This document shows, piece after piece, positions 47,148 through 55,573 of a stretch of DNA of 64,000 nt. The position numbers and the translations under genes were made by a program. The stretch comes from Polynucleobacter antarcticus (GTDB lineage Bacteria > Pseudomonadota > Gammaproteobacteria > Burkholderiales > Burkholderiaceae). The first letter of the stretch is position 1. Each line of letters begins with the position of its first letter. The stretch is from positions 124,001 through 188,000 of the forward strand of contig NZ_CP028941.1 in NCBI RefSeq assembly GCF_013307245.1, given 5' to 3'. The notes beneath the pieces are model-generated. The model ran no database searches, was not told the origin of the DNA, and saw only the letters and a program-made list of their open reading frames with translations.

Positions 47148-48431
47148 TCAGTTCGATGAATTATCAGGTCGATACAGTTTGACAGTTTTGACACCGTGCT
47201 CATCAAATTGAACAATCTCCATCACCACATCATTCAGCCGAATGCTGACATCATGATCTGGAATAGCTTCCAGTTTTTCTAATATGAGTCCGTTTAGCGT
47301 ACGAGGTCCATCTAGCGGTAAATCAAGTTTGAGGAGACGATTTAAATCTCGAAGTGCTGCACTACCACTGGCAAGGTATGTGCCATCAGGCAACCAATGT
47401 GGTTCGTTAGAAAGGTTGGAGAACGAGGTCGTGAATTCTCCAATTAATTCTTCCACAATATCCTCAAACGTAACAAGACCCAGAACCTGACCATACTCAT
47501 TAACTACCAAACTCAAGCGCTGCTGATTGTCTTGAAAAAATTGCATCTGCTGTAACACAGGTGTTTCACTGGGAATAAAGTAGGGCTCATTCAGTAAGTC
47601 TTTAAAGTCTTGGTGTTGCAGTTCAGCATTACCTAGTAAAGAAAGTGCTTTCTTGACAGAGAGAATTCCAATAATGCGCTCTGAGTCGCCATCGCAAACG
47701 GGTAATTTATTGTGATAACACGTTTCTAATTGCTGCATGACCTCATCAATGGGCCTAGCAAGATCTAAAATTTCAATCTTTGATCGAGGTGTCATCACAT
47801 CATCCACCAGAATATTTTCTAGGTTAAATAAGTTCAGCAAAATATTGCGATGATGGGTGGAGACAAAACGGTTTGACTCTAAAACTAAGCTGCGGAGTTC
47901 TTCCTTACCCATCGTTTTATTGTCTGTAGATGCCTGTAAGCGAAATAGCTTCATGAGACCCGATACAAAACTATTGATAAACCAAAGTAGTGGCTTCAGA
48001 AGGTAGGTGAGGGGTAGGATGACCCACCCAACATTACTGGCAATTTTTTCTGGAAAAGCAGTACCAATGACCTTAGGTGTAATTTCACTAAAGACGATGA
48101 TCAGTAAAGCAACTGTTAAGGTAGCAATCGATAAAACTAAACCACTATCACCAAAAATGTGTAATGCAATACCCGTTACTAAAATAGGCAGAATGGTATT
48201 GATTAAATTATTCGAAATCAGTAGAACGGACAACAGCGAGTCAATGCGTTTTAATAGTCTCTCAGCTAATGCAGCCCCGGCATTTCCACCATGAGCCATT
48301 GCACGCAGCCGGTGTCGATTGGCTGATAGCATGCTTGTTTCGGCCATAGAGAAAAAGCCGGAAAGTGCGAGTAAAAAGATGACTAAAGCAACTTGACCAA
48401 TAAAAGGCCAATCATCAAAAAAGGTGTCCAT
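47148..48431 (-). CDS. HlyC/CorC-family transporter with DUF21 and CBS domains
   Basis: A CNNM/CorB-type membrane protein, implicated in divalent cation (Mg2+, Co2+) transport. The 427-residue protein has a DUF21 membrane domain with about four spans and the MAETSMLSANRHRLRAMA segment near 33-50, ILLISNNLINTILPILVTGI near 69-88 and VFSEITPKVIGTAFPEK near 112-128; then a CBS pair (VDDVMTPRSKIEIL near 204 and QLSLVVNEYGQVLGLVTFED near 298) and a C-terminal CorC/HlyC domain (DGPRTLNGLILEKLEAIPDH near 380-399). Start ATG 48431 fits; TTG 48464 would add 11 residues. It heads the run into pilB. Confidence 0.9.
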   Translation of the reverse strand: MDTFFDDWPFIGQVALVIFLLALSGFFSMAETSMLSANRHRLRAMAHGGNAGAALAERLLKRIDSLLSVLLISNNLINTILPILVTGIALHIFGDSGLVLSIATLTVALLIIVFSEITPKVIGTAFPEKIASNVGWVILPLTYLLKPLLWFINSFVSGLMKLFRLQASTDNKTMGKEELRSLVLESNRFVSTHHRNILLNLFNLENILVDDVMTPRSKIEILDLARPIDEVMQQLETCYHNKLPVCDGDSERIIGILSVKKALSLLGNAELQHQDFKDLLNEPYFIPSETPVLQQMQFFQDNQQRLSLVVNEYGQVLGLVTFEDIVEELIGEFTTSFSNLSNEPHWLPDGTYLASGSAALRDLNRLLKLDLPLDGPRTLNGLILEKLEAIPDHDVSIRLNDVVMEIVQFDEHGVKTVKLYRPDNSSN

Positions 48432-48539
48432 CAGATACGCCTGCGAGAAATAAGGAAGAACCAATATAGCAAAGTGCGATTTTTCTCGCTATGGCTTGAT
48501 TGGCGGTGACGATGGATAGTGACTGAAATTGATGTCAGA

Positions 48540-49061
48540 ATGATCTGTATGCCCATCAATTTACCCAGTTCAGAGCTCAAATCTACCGAATATTGCGTCA
48601 TATTGGCCCCTTTTGGGTGCTTAGGCATTCAAACTGAGTTGGTGGAGGGTAGTTTGATGATTTCAAAAATTGACTATCGAGCGCTTGGTACCCCTCTTAT
48701 AAAACCAGGGAATGCGCTAGCAAAAGAGTTTGCAAAACAGTGCCAACACTATTTCAAAAATGCAGGTTTTGCTTTTGATATGCCTCTTAAGCCTGCTGGT
48801 ACCGAACATCAGAAAAAAGTATGGAGTGCTGCTCAAAGTATTCGGGTTGGTGAAACAAAGACCTATGGCGAGATTGCAAGGGCTATTAAAAGCGGGCCTC
48901 GGGCAGTGGGAACGGCATGTGGCGCCAATCCCCATCCCTTAATCACGCCATGCCATCGCGTAGTTTCAGCGCAAGGGCTTGGCGGTTTTATGAAGGAAGA
49001 TAGTCCAGGCTTTTACCGTCAGGTAAAAATATGGCTCTTACAGCATGAAGGGGTCATTTAA
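48540..49061 (+). CDS. ogt: Methylated-DNA--protein-cysteine methyltransferase (Ogt/MGMT)
   Basis: This suicide enzyme transfers methyl groups from O6-methylguanine to its own cysteine. The 173-residue protein has the DNA-binding domain with GTEHQKKVWSAAQSIRVGET near 92-111, TYGEIARAI near 113, PRAVGTACGANPHPLITPCH near 126-145 and the active site PCHRVVSAQGLGGF near 143-156. The N-terminal domain is short and divergent. Start is uncertain: ATG 48540 or 48549, or GTG 48519. It is divergent from the CorC-like gene and converges on the squalene synthase gene with a 4-nt overlap. Confidence 0.9.
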   Translation: MICMPINLPSSELKSTEYCVILAPFGCLGIQTELVEGSLMISKIDYRALGTPLIKPGNALAKEFAKQCQHYFKNAGFAFDMPLKPAGTEHQKKVWSAAQSIRVGETKTYGEIARAIKSGPRAVGTACGANPHPLITPCHRVVSAQGLGGFMKEDSPGFYRQVKIWLLQHEGVI

Positions 49062-50047
49062 CTCAGGGTTGCAGAGTAATTCCTAAGTTTGCGAGAGGCT
49101 AGAAAAAAGAAGCATTGCAAGAATGAGTTGTGAGTAGCGGCAAGCATAGTAAAGCCGTAAAACAGCCACACGGTATTTCTGGAGAGTTTCACTTCAGCTT
49201 TACCAGATCTATCACCCCACTCTTTTGTAGCGGCGATCTTTTCTAAGGTCATTACTGCAAGACCAAAGGCAAGAAAACAAAAACGTCTCATACCGTTCTC
49301 ATTGGTAGGTATGAGCAGAATGTATTGGAGAGCGTCCTGCAGTTTGCTATAGGCGATCTTGAGAAGCTCCTCTTGGGTAATATGTGCCGGCTTCCAAGAA
49401 ACCCCGCGAGCCTGATCTTGGGGCGAGTCCTTGAGAATATTTGTCATTTGCAAGGCTTGACCAAAAGCGATGGCTAAGTTTTCATGACCCTGAATACGCT
49501 TGGCAAACTCAGGAGAATAATGAGCAAAGATAGTGGTAAGTAACTCCCCTACTACCCCAGCAACGACATAACAATATCGTTCAAACTCTGGTAAGTCTTT
49601 AAGGCCATCCGGACTTTGTCTTTCATGAAAGTAAGACATACCCTCCGACATGATAGAAACACAGCGACTGATGGCAGCTTGATCCTGGCTCGAGAAAGTG
49701 CGAAAAATTCGCAATACGGTTGGAGTATGACTAATGAGATCAAGCTCATCGATATTGGAATAATTTTTTAAGGCCTCAAGACTGGGGCTAACAAAAGAAG
49801 CAGCGGGAATATTACCCAGAACACTATCTAAAAATAACTGGGACAAGTTTATTTTTATCTTTGGAGTGAGTTCTGCAGCATCCTCAATCGTATCTACGAT
49901 GCGGCATAGTAAATAGGTGTTTCCCACCACCCTTTCAATCGTTGGTGGTAGTAGCGGGATAGTCAGTGCAAAAGTACGCGACACAGAACCCAAGATGGCC
50001 TTTTGATAGGCCAAGTCTGTACCAAGATTCTCTAATGGGGTATTCAC
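49058..50047 (-). CDS. Squalene/phytoene synthase family protein
   Basis: The protein belongs to the head-to-head prenyl synthase family that condenses two farnesyl (or geranylgeranyl) diphosphates. In 329 residues it shows the first aspartate-rich motif LCRIVDTIEDAAE near 47-59, a tyrosine-rich segment ERYCYVVAGVVGELLT near 154-169, and the second motif LQMTNILKDSPQDQARG near 197-213. The N-terminal SRTFALTIPLLP is typical of squalene synthase more than phytoene synthase. A hydrophobic C-terminus (near 285-310) could be a membrane anchor, as in squalene synthases. No hopanoid or carotenoid partner gene is nearby, so the end product is unknown. Confidence 0.82.
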   Translation of the reverse strand: MNTPLENLGTDLAYQKAILGSVSRTFALTIPLLPPTIERVVGNTYLLCRIVDTIEDAAELTPKIKINLSQLFLDSVLGNIPAASFVSPSLEALKNYSNIDELDLISHTPTVLRIFRTFSSQDQAAISRCVSIMSEGMSYFHERQSPDGLKDLPEFERYCYVVAGVVGELLTTIFAHYSPEFAKRIQGHENLAIAFGQALQMTNILKDSPQDQARGVSWKPAHITQEELLKIAYSKLQDALQYILLIPTNENGMRRFCFLAFGLAVMTLEKIAATKEWGDRSGKAEVKLSRNTVWLFYGFTMLAATHNSFLQCFFFLASRKLRNYSATLS

Positions 50048-50129
50048 TCCTGAATTATGTCAGACCTAGATGCCCAAAATGGGCGCTAATTCATTGAAAG
50101 CGCTCTATATATTAAAAGTAACAAGGCCA

Positions 50130-50135
50130 TATAAT
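50130..50135 (+). promoter_or_regulatory. Consensus -10 hexamer upstream of the symporter gene
   Basis: TATAAT at 50130-50135 lies 31 nt before the symporter ATG. No convincing -35 sits 16-18 nt upstream, so this is a partial promoter call. AGGAG at 50152-50156 is the likely ribosome-binding site. Confidence 0.35.
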
Positions 50136-50166
50136 TTGTGAAAATTCTTGCAGGAGCGATTGGTCA

Positions 50167-51582
50167 ATGTTGCTTTGGTTTGTCATCATCTATTGGGTAA
50201 TATCGGTTGGCATTGGCCTATGGGCAGCGCTACGCGTTAAAAATGTGGCGGACTTTGCCGCAGCGGGACACAGCCTACCTTTGCCGATTGTGACGGCCAC
50301 AGTATTTGCTACCTGGTTTGGCTCGGAAGCAGTTTTGGGTATTCCGGCAGTCTTTCTGAAAGAGGGTCTAGGCGGCATCGTTGCCGATCCCTTTGGATCT
50401 TCCATGTGCCTGATATTGGTGGGCCTCTTTTTTGCTCGTCATCTCTATAACCGCCGAATGCTCACCATTGGTGATTTCTTTAGAGAAAAATATGGGCGCA
50501 CAGTTGAAGTCTTGGTGACGCTTTGCATTGTGGTGTCTTATCTAGGCTGGGTTGCGGCGCAGATTAAAGCATTAGGCTTAGTTTTTAGTGTGGTGTCTGA
50601 TGGGGCAATTACTCAAACCGCAGGAATGTTGATTGGTGCAGGCAGTGTGCTGATCTATACCCTATTTGGGGGTATGTGGTCTGTAGCTATTACAGACTTT
50701 GTGCAAATGATCATCATTGTGATTGGGATGCTCTACATCGGTGGTGAACTCACATCCCAAACTGGGGGAGTGGGTGTCGTTATTGAGCATGCTGCTGCGG
50801 CTGGGCAATTTTCTAATTTTTGGCCCGATCTCAATCTTGCTTCTGTACTAGGATTTACTGCTGCTTTATGCACCATGATGTTGGGGTCGATTCCACAGCA
50901 AGATGTATTTCAGAGAATTACTTCGTCTAAAAATGCCAATGTGGCGGTGCAAGCAGCCCTATTGGGTGGCGCCATGTACTTTGTGTTTGCTTTTGTTCCG
51001 ATCTTTCTAGCATATTCAGCCACGATCATTGATCCTGATTTAGTGAAGCAATATTTACATACTGATCCCCAAATGATTTTGCCTAAGTTGATCTTGAATC
51101 ATGCGCCGCTGATTGCGCAAGTGATGTTTTTTGGGGCCTTACTCTCAGCCATCAAGAGTTGTGCCAGCGCTACCTTACTCGCACCTTCAGTGACCTTTGC
51201 TGAGAATATTGTGCGAGGTTTTTACAAGCACTTATCAGATCACGATTTATTAAAAGTAATGAGAATCACCGTACTGTGTTTTACGGTTGCGGTCACTCTG
51301 TTCGCTATTAATTCTGAATTATCCATTTTTAAGATGGTTGAGAATGCTTACAAAGTCACCCTAGTGGCTGCTTTTGTACCACTTGCTTTTGGGGTGTATT
51401 GGTCTAAAGCTAATACCTTAGGAGGCTTGCTAGCTGTTCTCTGCGGTCTGACCGTTTGGATTGGTTGCGAAATACTGGCTCCCAAAGCTATTCTTCCTCC
51501 TCAGTTGGCCGGCCTGCTGGCTAGCATCATTGGCATGCTTTTGGGTGGGCTAGTGCCCAAGGCTAAATTAAGCGCCCCATAG
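50167..51582 (+). CDS. Sodium:solute symporter (SSS family)
   Basis: A 471-residue transporter with about 13 hydrophobic spans and the SSS architecture. The first span begins at the N-terminus (LLWFVIIYWVISVGIGLWAA, residues 2-21), then DFAAAGHSLPLPIVTATVFA near 30-49 and TWFGSEAVLGIPAVFLKEGL near 50-69, an AdoMet-independent LeuT-like core signature of SSS proteins, and LGSIPQQDVFQRITSSKNAN near 238-257. Substrate is not predictable: SSS members carry sugars, amino acids, carboxylates or pantothenate. The next genes encode a ketopantoate-reductase-like protein and small-acid metabolism enzymes, so an organic acid is a reasonable guess only. Confidence 0.88.
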   Translation: MLLWFVIIYWVISVGIGLWAALRVKNVADFAAAGHSLPLPIVTATVFATWFGSEAVLGIPAVFLKEGLGGIVADPFGSSMCLILVGLFFARHLYNRRMLTIGDFFREKYGRTVEVLVTLCIVVSYLGWVAAQIKALGLVFSVVSDGAITQTAGMLIGAGSVLIYTLFGGMWSVAITDFVQMIIIVIGMLYIGGELTSQTGGVGVVIEHAAAAGQFSNFWPDLNLASVLGFTAALCTMMLGSIPQQDVFQRITSSKNANVAVQAALLGGAMYFVFAFVPIFLAYSATIIDPDLVKQYLHTDPQMILPKLILNHAPLIAQVMFFGALLSAIKSCASATLLAPSVTFAENIVRGFYKHLSDHDLLKVMRITVLCFTVAVTLFAINSELSIFKMVENAYKVTLVAAFVPLAFGVYWSKANTLGGLLAVLCGLTVWIGCEILAPKAILPPQLAGLLASIIGMLLGGLVPKAKLSAP

Positions 51583-51628
51583 GCTTGATAGTCCAAAAAA
51601 CTGCCTAAAAATCAGGCATAAATATTAA

Positions 51629-51657
51629 TTGCATCGCAAAATAATCTCCTCTACTAT
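51629..51657 (+). promoter_or_regulatory. Possible promoter of the ketopantoate-reductase-like gene
   Basis: A -35-like TTGCAT (51629-51634) and a -10-like TACTAT (51652-51657) are spaced by 17 nt. The start of transcription would fall near 51664, inside the palindrome at 51659-51681. Match to consensus is moderate. Confidence 0.4.
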
Positions 51658-51658
51658 G

Positions 51659-51681
51659 GAATTAATTTAAAAATTTAATTC
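51659..51681. promoter_or_regulatory. Palindrome overlapping the predicted start point
   Basis: GAATTAA (51659-51665) and TTAATTC (51675-51681) are exact inverted copies around a 9-nt AT spacer, directly after the -10 hexamer. The position fits an operator; the AT-only composition makes chance possible. It lies just ahead of the Shine-Dalgarno. Confidence 0.35.
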
Positions 51682-51694
51682 TTGCGGAGTATTT

Positions 51695-52714
51695 ATGAAA
51701 ATTTGTGTCATTGGCGGCGGGGGTGCGATTGGCGGTTACCTTGCAGTGATGTTAGCTCGAGCAGGTAACGATGTTACGGTCGTTGCTCGCGGTGCTACCT
51801 TAGCGGCTATCAAAGAGCGCGGTCTGGCATTAATCATGAATGATCAGCCTGAGCCTTTAGTTGCACAGGTCAAGGCAGTAGAGAAGATTGCGGATGCAGG
51901 AATTTCAGACGTCGTGATTTTAGCAGTCAAGGCGCATCAGGTTGATCCTATTATTCATGATCTTGCTGCAATCATTGGCCCAGAGACTATTTTGATTCCG
52001 ATGCAAAACGGCATTCCTTGGTGGTATTTTCAGAAGCTCGGCGGTGACTATCAGGATCATTCAGTCGAGACTGTAGATCCAGGCGGTGTGGCCAAGCTGG
52101 CAATTAACCCCAATAATATTATTGGTTGCGTAGTTTATCCCGCTACCTTCACACAGGCGCCTGGCGTGATTCGACATGTTGAGGGCAATCGCTTTCCTTT
52201 GGGCGAGCTAGATGGCAAGCCCACTGATCGTATTCAGAAGATCTCTGAAATGATGACGGCTGCTGGATTTAAATCACCCATTCTCGAGGATATCCGCTCT
52301 GAAATTTGGTTGAAGTTATGGGGCAATATGACTTTCAATCCCATTAGCTCTCTCACACATGGAACCTTAGAGGGTATTTGCCAGCACCCTTTAACTAAAG
52401 AGTTGGCACGCAATATGATGGCCGAAGCACAAACCATTGCTGAGAAGTTGGGCGTTACATTCCGTGTTGATATTGAGCGGCGGATTGCTGGGGCAGAAAA
52501 AGTCGGTAAACATAAAACTTCGATGCTACAAGACTTAGAGGCGGGTCGTAGCTTAGAGGTGGATGCTTTGCTAGGTTCAGTGATTGAGCTCGGTAAGATC
52601 ACAGATACACCTACACCTTGCCTCAATACAGTCTTCGCCCTAACAAAGTATCTGGATGAAAATGTTCAAGCTTCCAAAGGTAGCTTGGCATTACCCTCTG
52701 TATCAGGCTACTAA
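51695..52714 (+). CDS. 2-dehydropantoate 2-reductase family protein (PanE/ApbA-like)
   Basis: An NADPH-dependent reductase of the ketopantoate reductase fold. The 339-residue protein has the Rossmann motif MKICVIGGGGAIGGYLAVML at 1-20, VVILAVKAHQVD near 73-84 (the catalytic-domain KxxQ pattern), IPMQNGIPWW near 103-112, and the C-terminal catalytic helix with EIWLKLWGNMTFNPISSLTH near 206-225 and NPIS. At 339 residues it is longer than PanE (about 300). It could be a true PanE or a paralogue acting on another 2-oxo acid. It has its own putative promoter and a terminator after it. Confidence 0.85.
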   Translation: MKICVIGGGGAIGGYLAVMLARAGNDVTVVARGATLAAIKERGLALIMNDQPEPLVAQVKAVEKIADAGISDVVILAVKAHQVDPIIHDLAAIIGPETILIPMQNGIPWWYFQKLGGDYQDHSVETVDPGGVAKLAINPNNIIGCVVYPATFTQAPGVIRHVEGNRFPLGELDGKPTDRIQKISEMMTAAGFKSPILEDIRSEIWLKLWGNMTFNPISSLTHGTLEGICQHPLTKELARNMMAEAQTIAEKLGVTFRVDIERRIAGAEKVGKHKTSMLQDLEAGRSLEVDALLGSVIELGKITDTPTPCLNTVFALTKYLDENVQASKGSLALPSVSGY

Positions 52715-52744
52715 AAATATAAAAATATAAAAATATAAAAATAC
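52713..52744 (+). repeat. Four tandem copies of an 8-bp AT unit
   Basis: The unit AAAAATAT is repeated three times and then once as AAAAATAC, starting within the stop codon of the reductase gene and ending 10 nt before the terminator stem. Such short AT-rich arrays can vary in copy number by slippage. Confidence 0.85.
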
Positions 52745-52753
52745 TAGGCTTAG

Positions 52754-52790
52754 AAAACCTCACCACTAAAAAGGGTGAGGTTTTTCTTTT
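52754..52790 (+). terminator. Rho-independent terminator, bidirectional
   Basis: An 11-bp stem, AAAACCTCACC (52754-52764) with GGTGAGGTTTT (52774-52784), has a 9-nt loop and a T-rich tail (TTTTTCTTTT). On the minus strand the stem also ends in T residues. It separates the convergent reductase and hydrolase genes. Confidence 0.85.
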
Positions 52791-52813
52791 ACGGCAACGC
52801 TCGCTTTTTTGAC

Positions 52814-53581
52814 TTATTCAAAGCGATTATCTAAACGACCAACACCCTCAATAATGATGCTGACAGTACTGCCAGGTTTCATGGATCCCACACCAACAGA
52901 AGTTCCGCAGGCAATAATGTCGCCCGGCATCAAAGGCATATCTTGAGAAATGAAGCTGACTAATTGAGCTGGTGAAAAAATCATATCGGAGATAGGGTAG
53001 TTTTGACGCTCTTGGTCGTTGAGTATGGTTTTGATGGTGAGTTTGCTGGGATCAACATCCGTGGTGATATAAGGGCCAAAGACACCAAAGGTATTAAAGC
53101 TCTTAGAGCGCGTCCACTGCGCATAACCGGGATCTCTATTGAGGATTTCAATTGCCGTGACATCATTGATACAGGTGTAGCCAAAGATAGCCTTAGCAGC
53201 TGTCACCTCATCAATTTCATGACAATGCTTACCGATCACAATACCCAATTCACCTTCATAAACCACTTTGCCGGAGTAAGACTTCGGAGTGCGAATCACT
53301 TGATTGGCCGCTAAGAAAGAATTATTTCCCTTTAGGAAATAGAGTGGCTCTGCTGGCACTGCATGTTCTAGTTTCGTTACGAGGGCATGAAAGTTATCTA
53401 CCATCGCCACCATTTTGGATGGAACGCAGGGAATGTCCATAGTCACATCAGCGAGGGCTAACATTTCGCTGGTAGATTGCGGGTTATTAAATAGATCTCC
53501 TTGATAGACTGCAATATGGTCGCCTAGTACTTGTCCTAGTCCCGTCTTACCTTGATGTTGAAATCTGAGCCATTGAGCCAT
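52814..53581 (-). CDS. Fumarylacetoacetate hydrolase (FAH) family protein
   Basis: FAH-fold enzymes hydrolyse or decarboxylate beta-diketo and 2-oxo acids in aromatic catabolism. The 255-residue protein has the metal-binding ExE in KVVYEGELGIVIGKHCHEID near 105-124, a conserved DVTAIEILNRDPGYAQWTRS near 140-159 with the KSFNTFGVFGPYI segment near 160, ISDMIFSPAQLVSFISQDMP near 197-216, and GDIIACGTSVGVGSMKPGST near 219-238. The length suits single-domain FAH hydratase or acylpyruvase types. Exact substrate is unknown. It is divergent from the GrdB/PrdB-like gene across 55 nt, which suggests shared regulation. Confidence 0.87.
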   Translation of the reverse strand: MAQWLRFQHQGKTGLGQVLGDHIAVYQGDLFNNPQSTSEMLALADVTMDIPCVPSKMVAMVDNFHALVTKLEHAVPAEPLYFLKGNNSFLAANQVIRTPKSYSGKVVYEGELGIVIGKHCHEIDEVTAAKAIFGYTCINDVTAIEILNRDPGYAQWTRSKSFNTFGVFGPYITTDVDPSKLTIKTILNDQERQNYPISDMIFSPAQLVSFISQDMPLMPGDIIACGTSVGVGSMKPGSTVSIIIEGVGRLDNRFE

Positions 53582-53636
53582 AATGATTCTTTCTAAAGTT
53601 GATGTTGAATTATGAATATCTTACAGGGATGAATGG

Positions 53637-54572
53637 ATGACTCAAAATACTGAATTCTCATTTGCCTCTGAATCCAATCAGCCGATTCGCTATATGGATC
53701 GCACCCGAAATTACTACCTCGGCTTAGGGTATGAGACTCCTTATGTTTGGGCGCACTATGCTGACGTCCCGTTTACCCCTTTGAGGAAGCCTTTAAATCA
53801 ATCTATCTTGGGTCTTGTAACCACTGCAGTGCCATTTGATGCAAGTAAGGGCCCTCAAGGGCCTGGAGCACCCTACAACGCGGGTGCAAAATTCTATGAG
53901 CCCTATAGTCAGCCAATCCATCAAGATGCCGATTTAAGAATTGCCCATGTGGGGATTGATCGACGCAATGCCAATATGCAAGATGTCAATTGTTGGTTTC
54001 CTTTAATCGCTGCCAAAGAAGCAGTTCGCAGCGGCCGTATTTTAAAGTTAGCTGACCATTTTTACGGTTTACCGACGAATCGAAGTCAGCGGCATACGTT
54101 AGATGTAGATGCACCACTGATCCTTAGTAAGATGCTTGCAGACCAGGTTGATGTGGCTATATTGATTCCAAATTGCCCTATTTGTCATCAAAGTCAAAGT
54201 TTGCTGGCTCGTTTCTTGGAGGCAGCGGGCATACCAACCGTAGTGATGGGTGCAGCAAAAGATATTGTGGAGTATTGCGGGGTACCCCGCTTTTTGTTTA
54301 GTGATTTTCCGTTAGGCAATGCTGCCGCCTTACCCAATAACCCCGCATCACAAGCTTCTAATTTTGAATTGGCACTGCGCTTATTGGAATGCGCACCTGC
54401 TGCGCGCACTACTGTGCAGTCACCCTTAATATGGTCCTCAGACGCTGCTTGGAAATTGGATTATTCCAATTTAGCAAAGCTATCTAGTGAGGAAGTGGCG
54501 CGCTTGCGCAAGGAAGTGGAAACTGCACGAGAAACGGCACGTGAGTTGAGATTAAAAAGTGTTGGGACTTAA
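53637..54572 (+). CDS. Glycine/sarcosine/betaine/D-proline reductase selenoprotein B-like family protein (non-selenium)
   Basis: The 311-residue protein resembles the GrdB/PrdB fold. It shows GLVTTAVPFDASKGPQGPGA near 59-78, DLRIAHVGIDRRNANMQDVN near 97-116, DHFYGLPTN near 140, the cysteine motif IPNCPICHQSQSLLARFLEA near 178-197, AGIPTVVMG near 198 and GVPRFLFSDFPLGNAAAL near 218-235. In clostridial GrdB/PrdB the active site contains selenocysteine; here the CPIC motif is all cysteine with no in-frame TGA. Members occur in aerobic proteobacteria with unknown reactions. It converges on ispB with a 4-nt overlap. Family call is moderately sure, function unassigned. Confidence 0.72.
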   Translation: MTQNTEFSFASESNQPIRYMDRTRNYYLGLGYETPYVWAHYADVPFTPLRKPLNQSILGLVTTAVPFDASKGPQGPGAPYNAGAKFYEPYSQPIHQDADLRIAHVGIDRRNANMQDVNCWFPLIAAKEAVRSGRILKLADHFYGLPTNRSQRHTLDVDAPLILSKMLADQVDVAILIPNCPICHQSQSLLARFLEAAGIPTVVMGAAKDIVEYCGVPRFLFSDFPLGNAAALPNNPASQASNFELALRLLECAPAARTTVQSPLIWSSDAAWKLDYSNLAKLSSEEVARLRKEVETARETARELRLKSVGT

Positions 54573-55573
54573 GTCTGCCTAGCTAGTGAGTATTCACATA
54601 GGGTATGTAAAGCTGCTGTCGCCTCATTATTTGGAAAGTTTTTGATACATTCCAGCGCAAGATCGACTTCTCGTTTTGCTGCTGCATGGGTGTAATCGAG
54701 TGCGCCAGAATCTTGAACTGCACAAACTATTTGCTCAAAGACATCCTCGGGTAAATCTTGATTTTGTTCAATAGCCGCACGAACCAGCAAGCGCTCTTCG
54801 GTGCTGCCATTTTCGAGCAGATAAATTAGTGGAAGCGTAGGCTTCCCTTCTTTTAAGTCGTCCCCAGCGTTTTTCCCCATCTGGGAAGCATCCGCTGTGT
54901 AATCCAGAAGATCATCCATTAATTGGAAGGCAGTGCCGATATGCCTGCCAAAAGCAGCAGATTGTTCCCGTTGTGGACTAGCCACCTCTGCCAAGATGGC
55001 TCCCAGCTCAGTAGATGCCTCAAATAACTTGGCAGTTTTATAGCGAATCACCCGTAGATAGCTCTCTTCATCCACTTCAGGGTCATTCATATTGAGGAGT
55101 TGCAACACTTCGCCCTCGGCAATTGTGTTGGTTGCGTCAGAAAGGATTTCCATTACCCGCAGATCATTTGGCTTGACCATCATCTGAAATGCTCTGGAGT
55201 AGAGAAAGTCGCCTACTAAAACACTGGCAGCATTGCCAAAGGCTGCATTTGCTGTATCACGCCCTCTTCTGAGGGTAGATTCATCGACTACATCATCATG
55301 GAGGAGGGTAGCAGTATGAATAAATTCCACCACAGCAGCTAGCTCTAGGGCATGAGGGGTATCTTTGCCATTGGCGAGTGCCTTACTGACCAATAAAAGT
55401 AGGGCTGGTCTAATTCGTTTGCCGCCCGCCTGAATGATATAGGCTGATATTTGGTCAATTAATGCGACTTTTGAGGCTAAACGCAGGCGAATAAGCTCAT
55501 CTAAGGCTTTGAAATCTAAAGCAATTGGGGCCAAAATTTGGCTTAACTCAGGAGTTTTGACAGTGCTCGACAT
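54569..55573 (-). CDS. ispB: Polyprenyl (octaprenyl) diphosphate synthase
   Basis: IspB builds the C40 side chain of ubiquinone from farnesyl and isopentenyl diphosphates. The 334-residue trans-prenyltransferase has QAGGKRIRPALLLL near 48-61, the first aspartate-rich motif ATLLHDDVVDESTLRRG near 88-104, GEVLQLLN near 152 and the second motif FQLMDDLLDYTADASQMGKN near 216-235 with KEGKPTLPLIYLLENG near 241. Both DDxxD motifs are intact and length matches IspB. Product chain length is inferred. Its first codons contain the promoter of the divergent rplU operon. Confidence 0.94.
   Translation of the reverse strand: MSSTVKTPELSQILAPIALDFKALDELIRLRLASKVALIDQISAYIIQAGGKRIRPALLLLVSKALANGKDTPHALELAAVVEFIHTATLLHDDVVDESTLRRGRDTANAAFGNAASVLVGDFLYSRAFQMMVKPNDLRVMEILSDATNTIAEGEVLQLLNMNDPEVDEESYLRVIRYKTAKLFEASTELGAILAEVASPQREQSAAFGRHIGTAFQLMDDLLDYTADASQMGKNAGDDLKEGKPTLPLIYLLENGSTEERLLVRAAIEQNQDLPEDVFEQIVCAVQDSGALDYTHAAAKREVDLALECIKNFPNNEATAALHTLCEYSLARQT

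Noticed and set aside
51602..51618. Small stem TGCCT / AGGCA after the symporter gene as terminator
   Set aside because: Only 5 bp and followed by mixed AT sequence, not a T tract.
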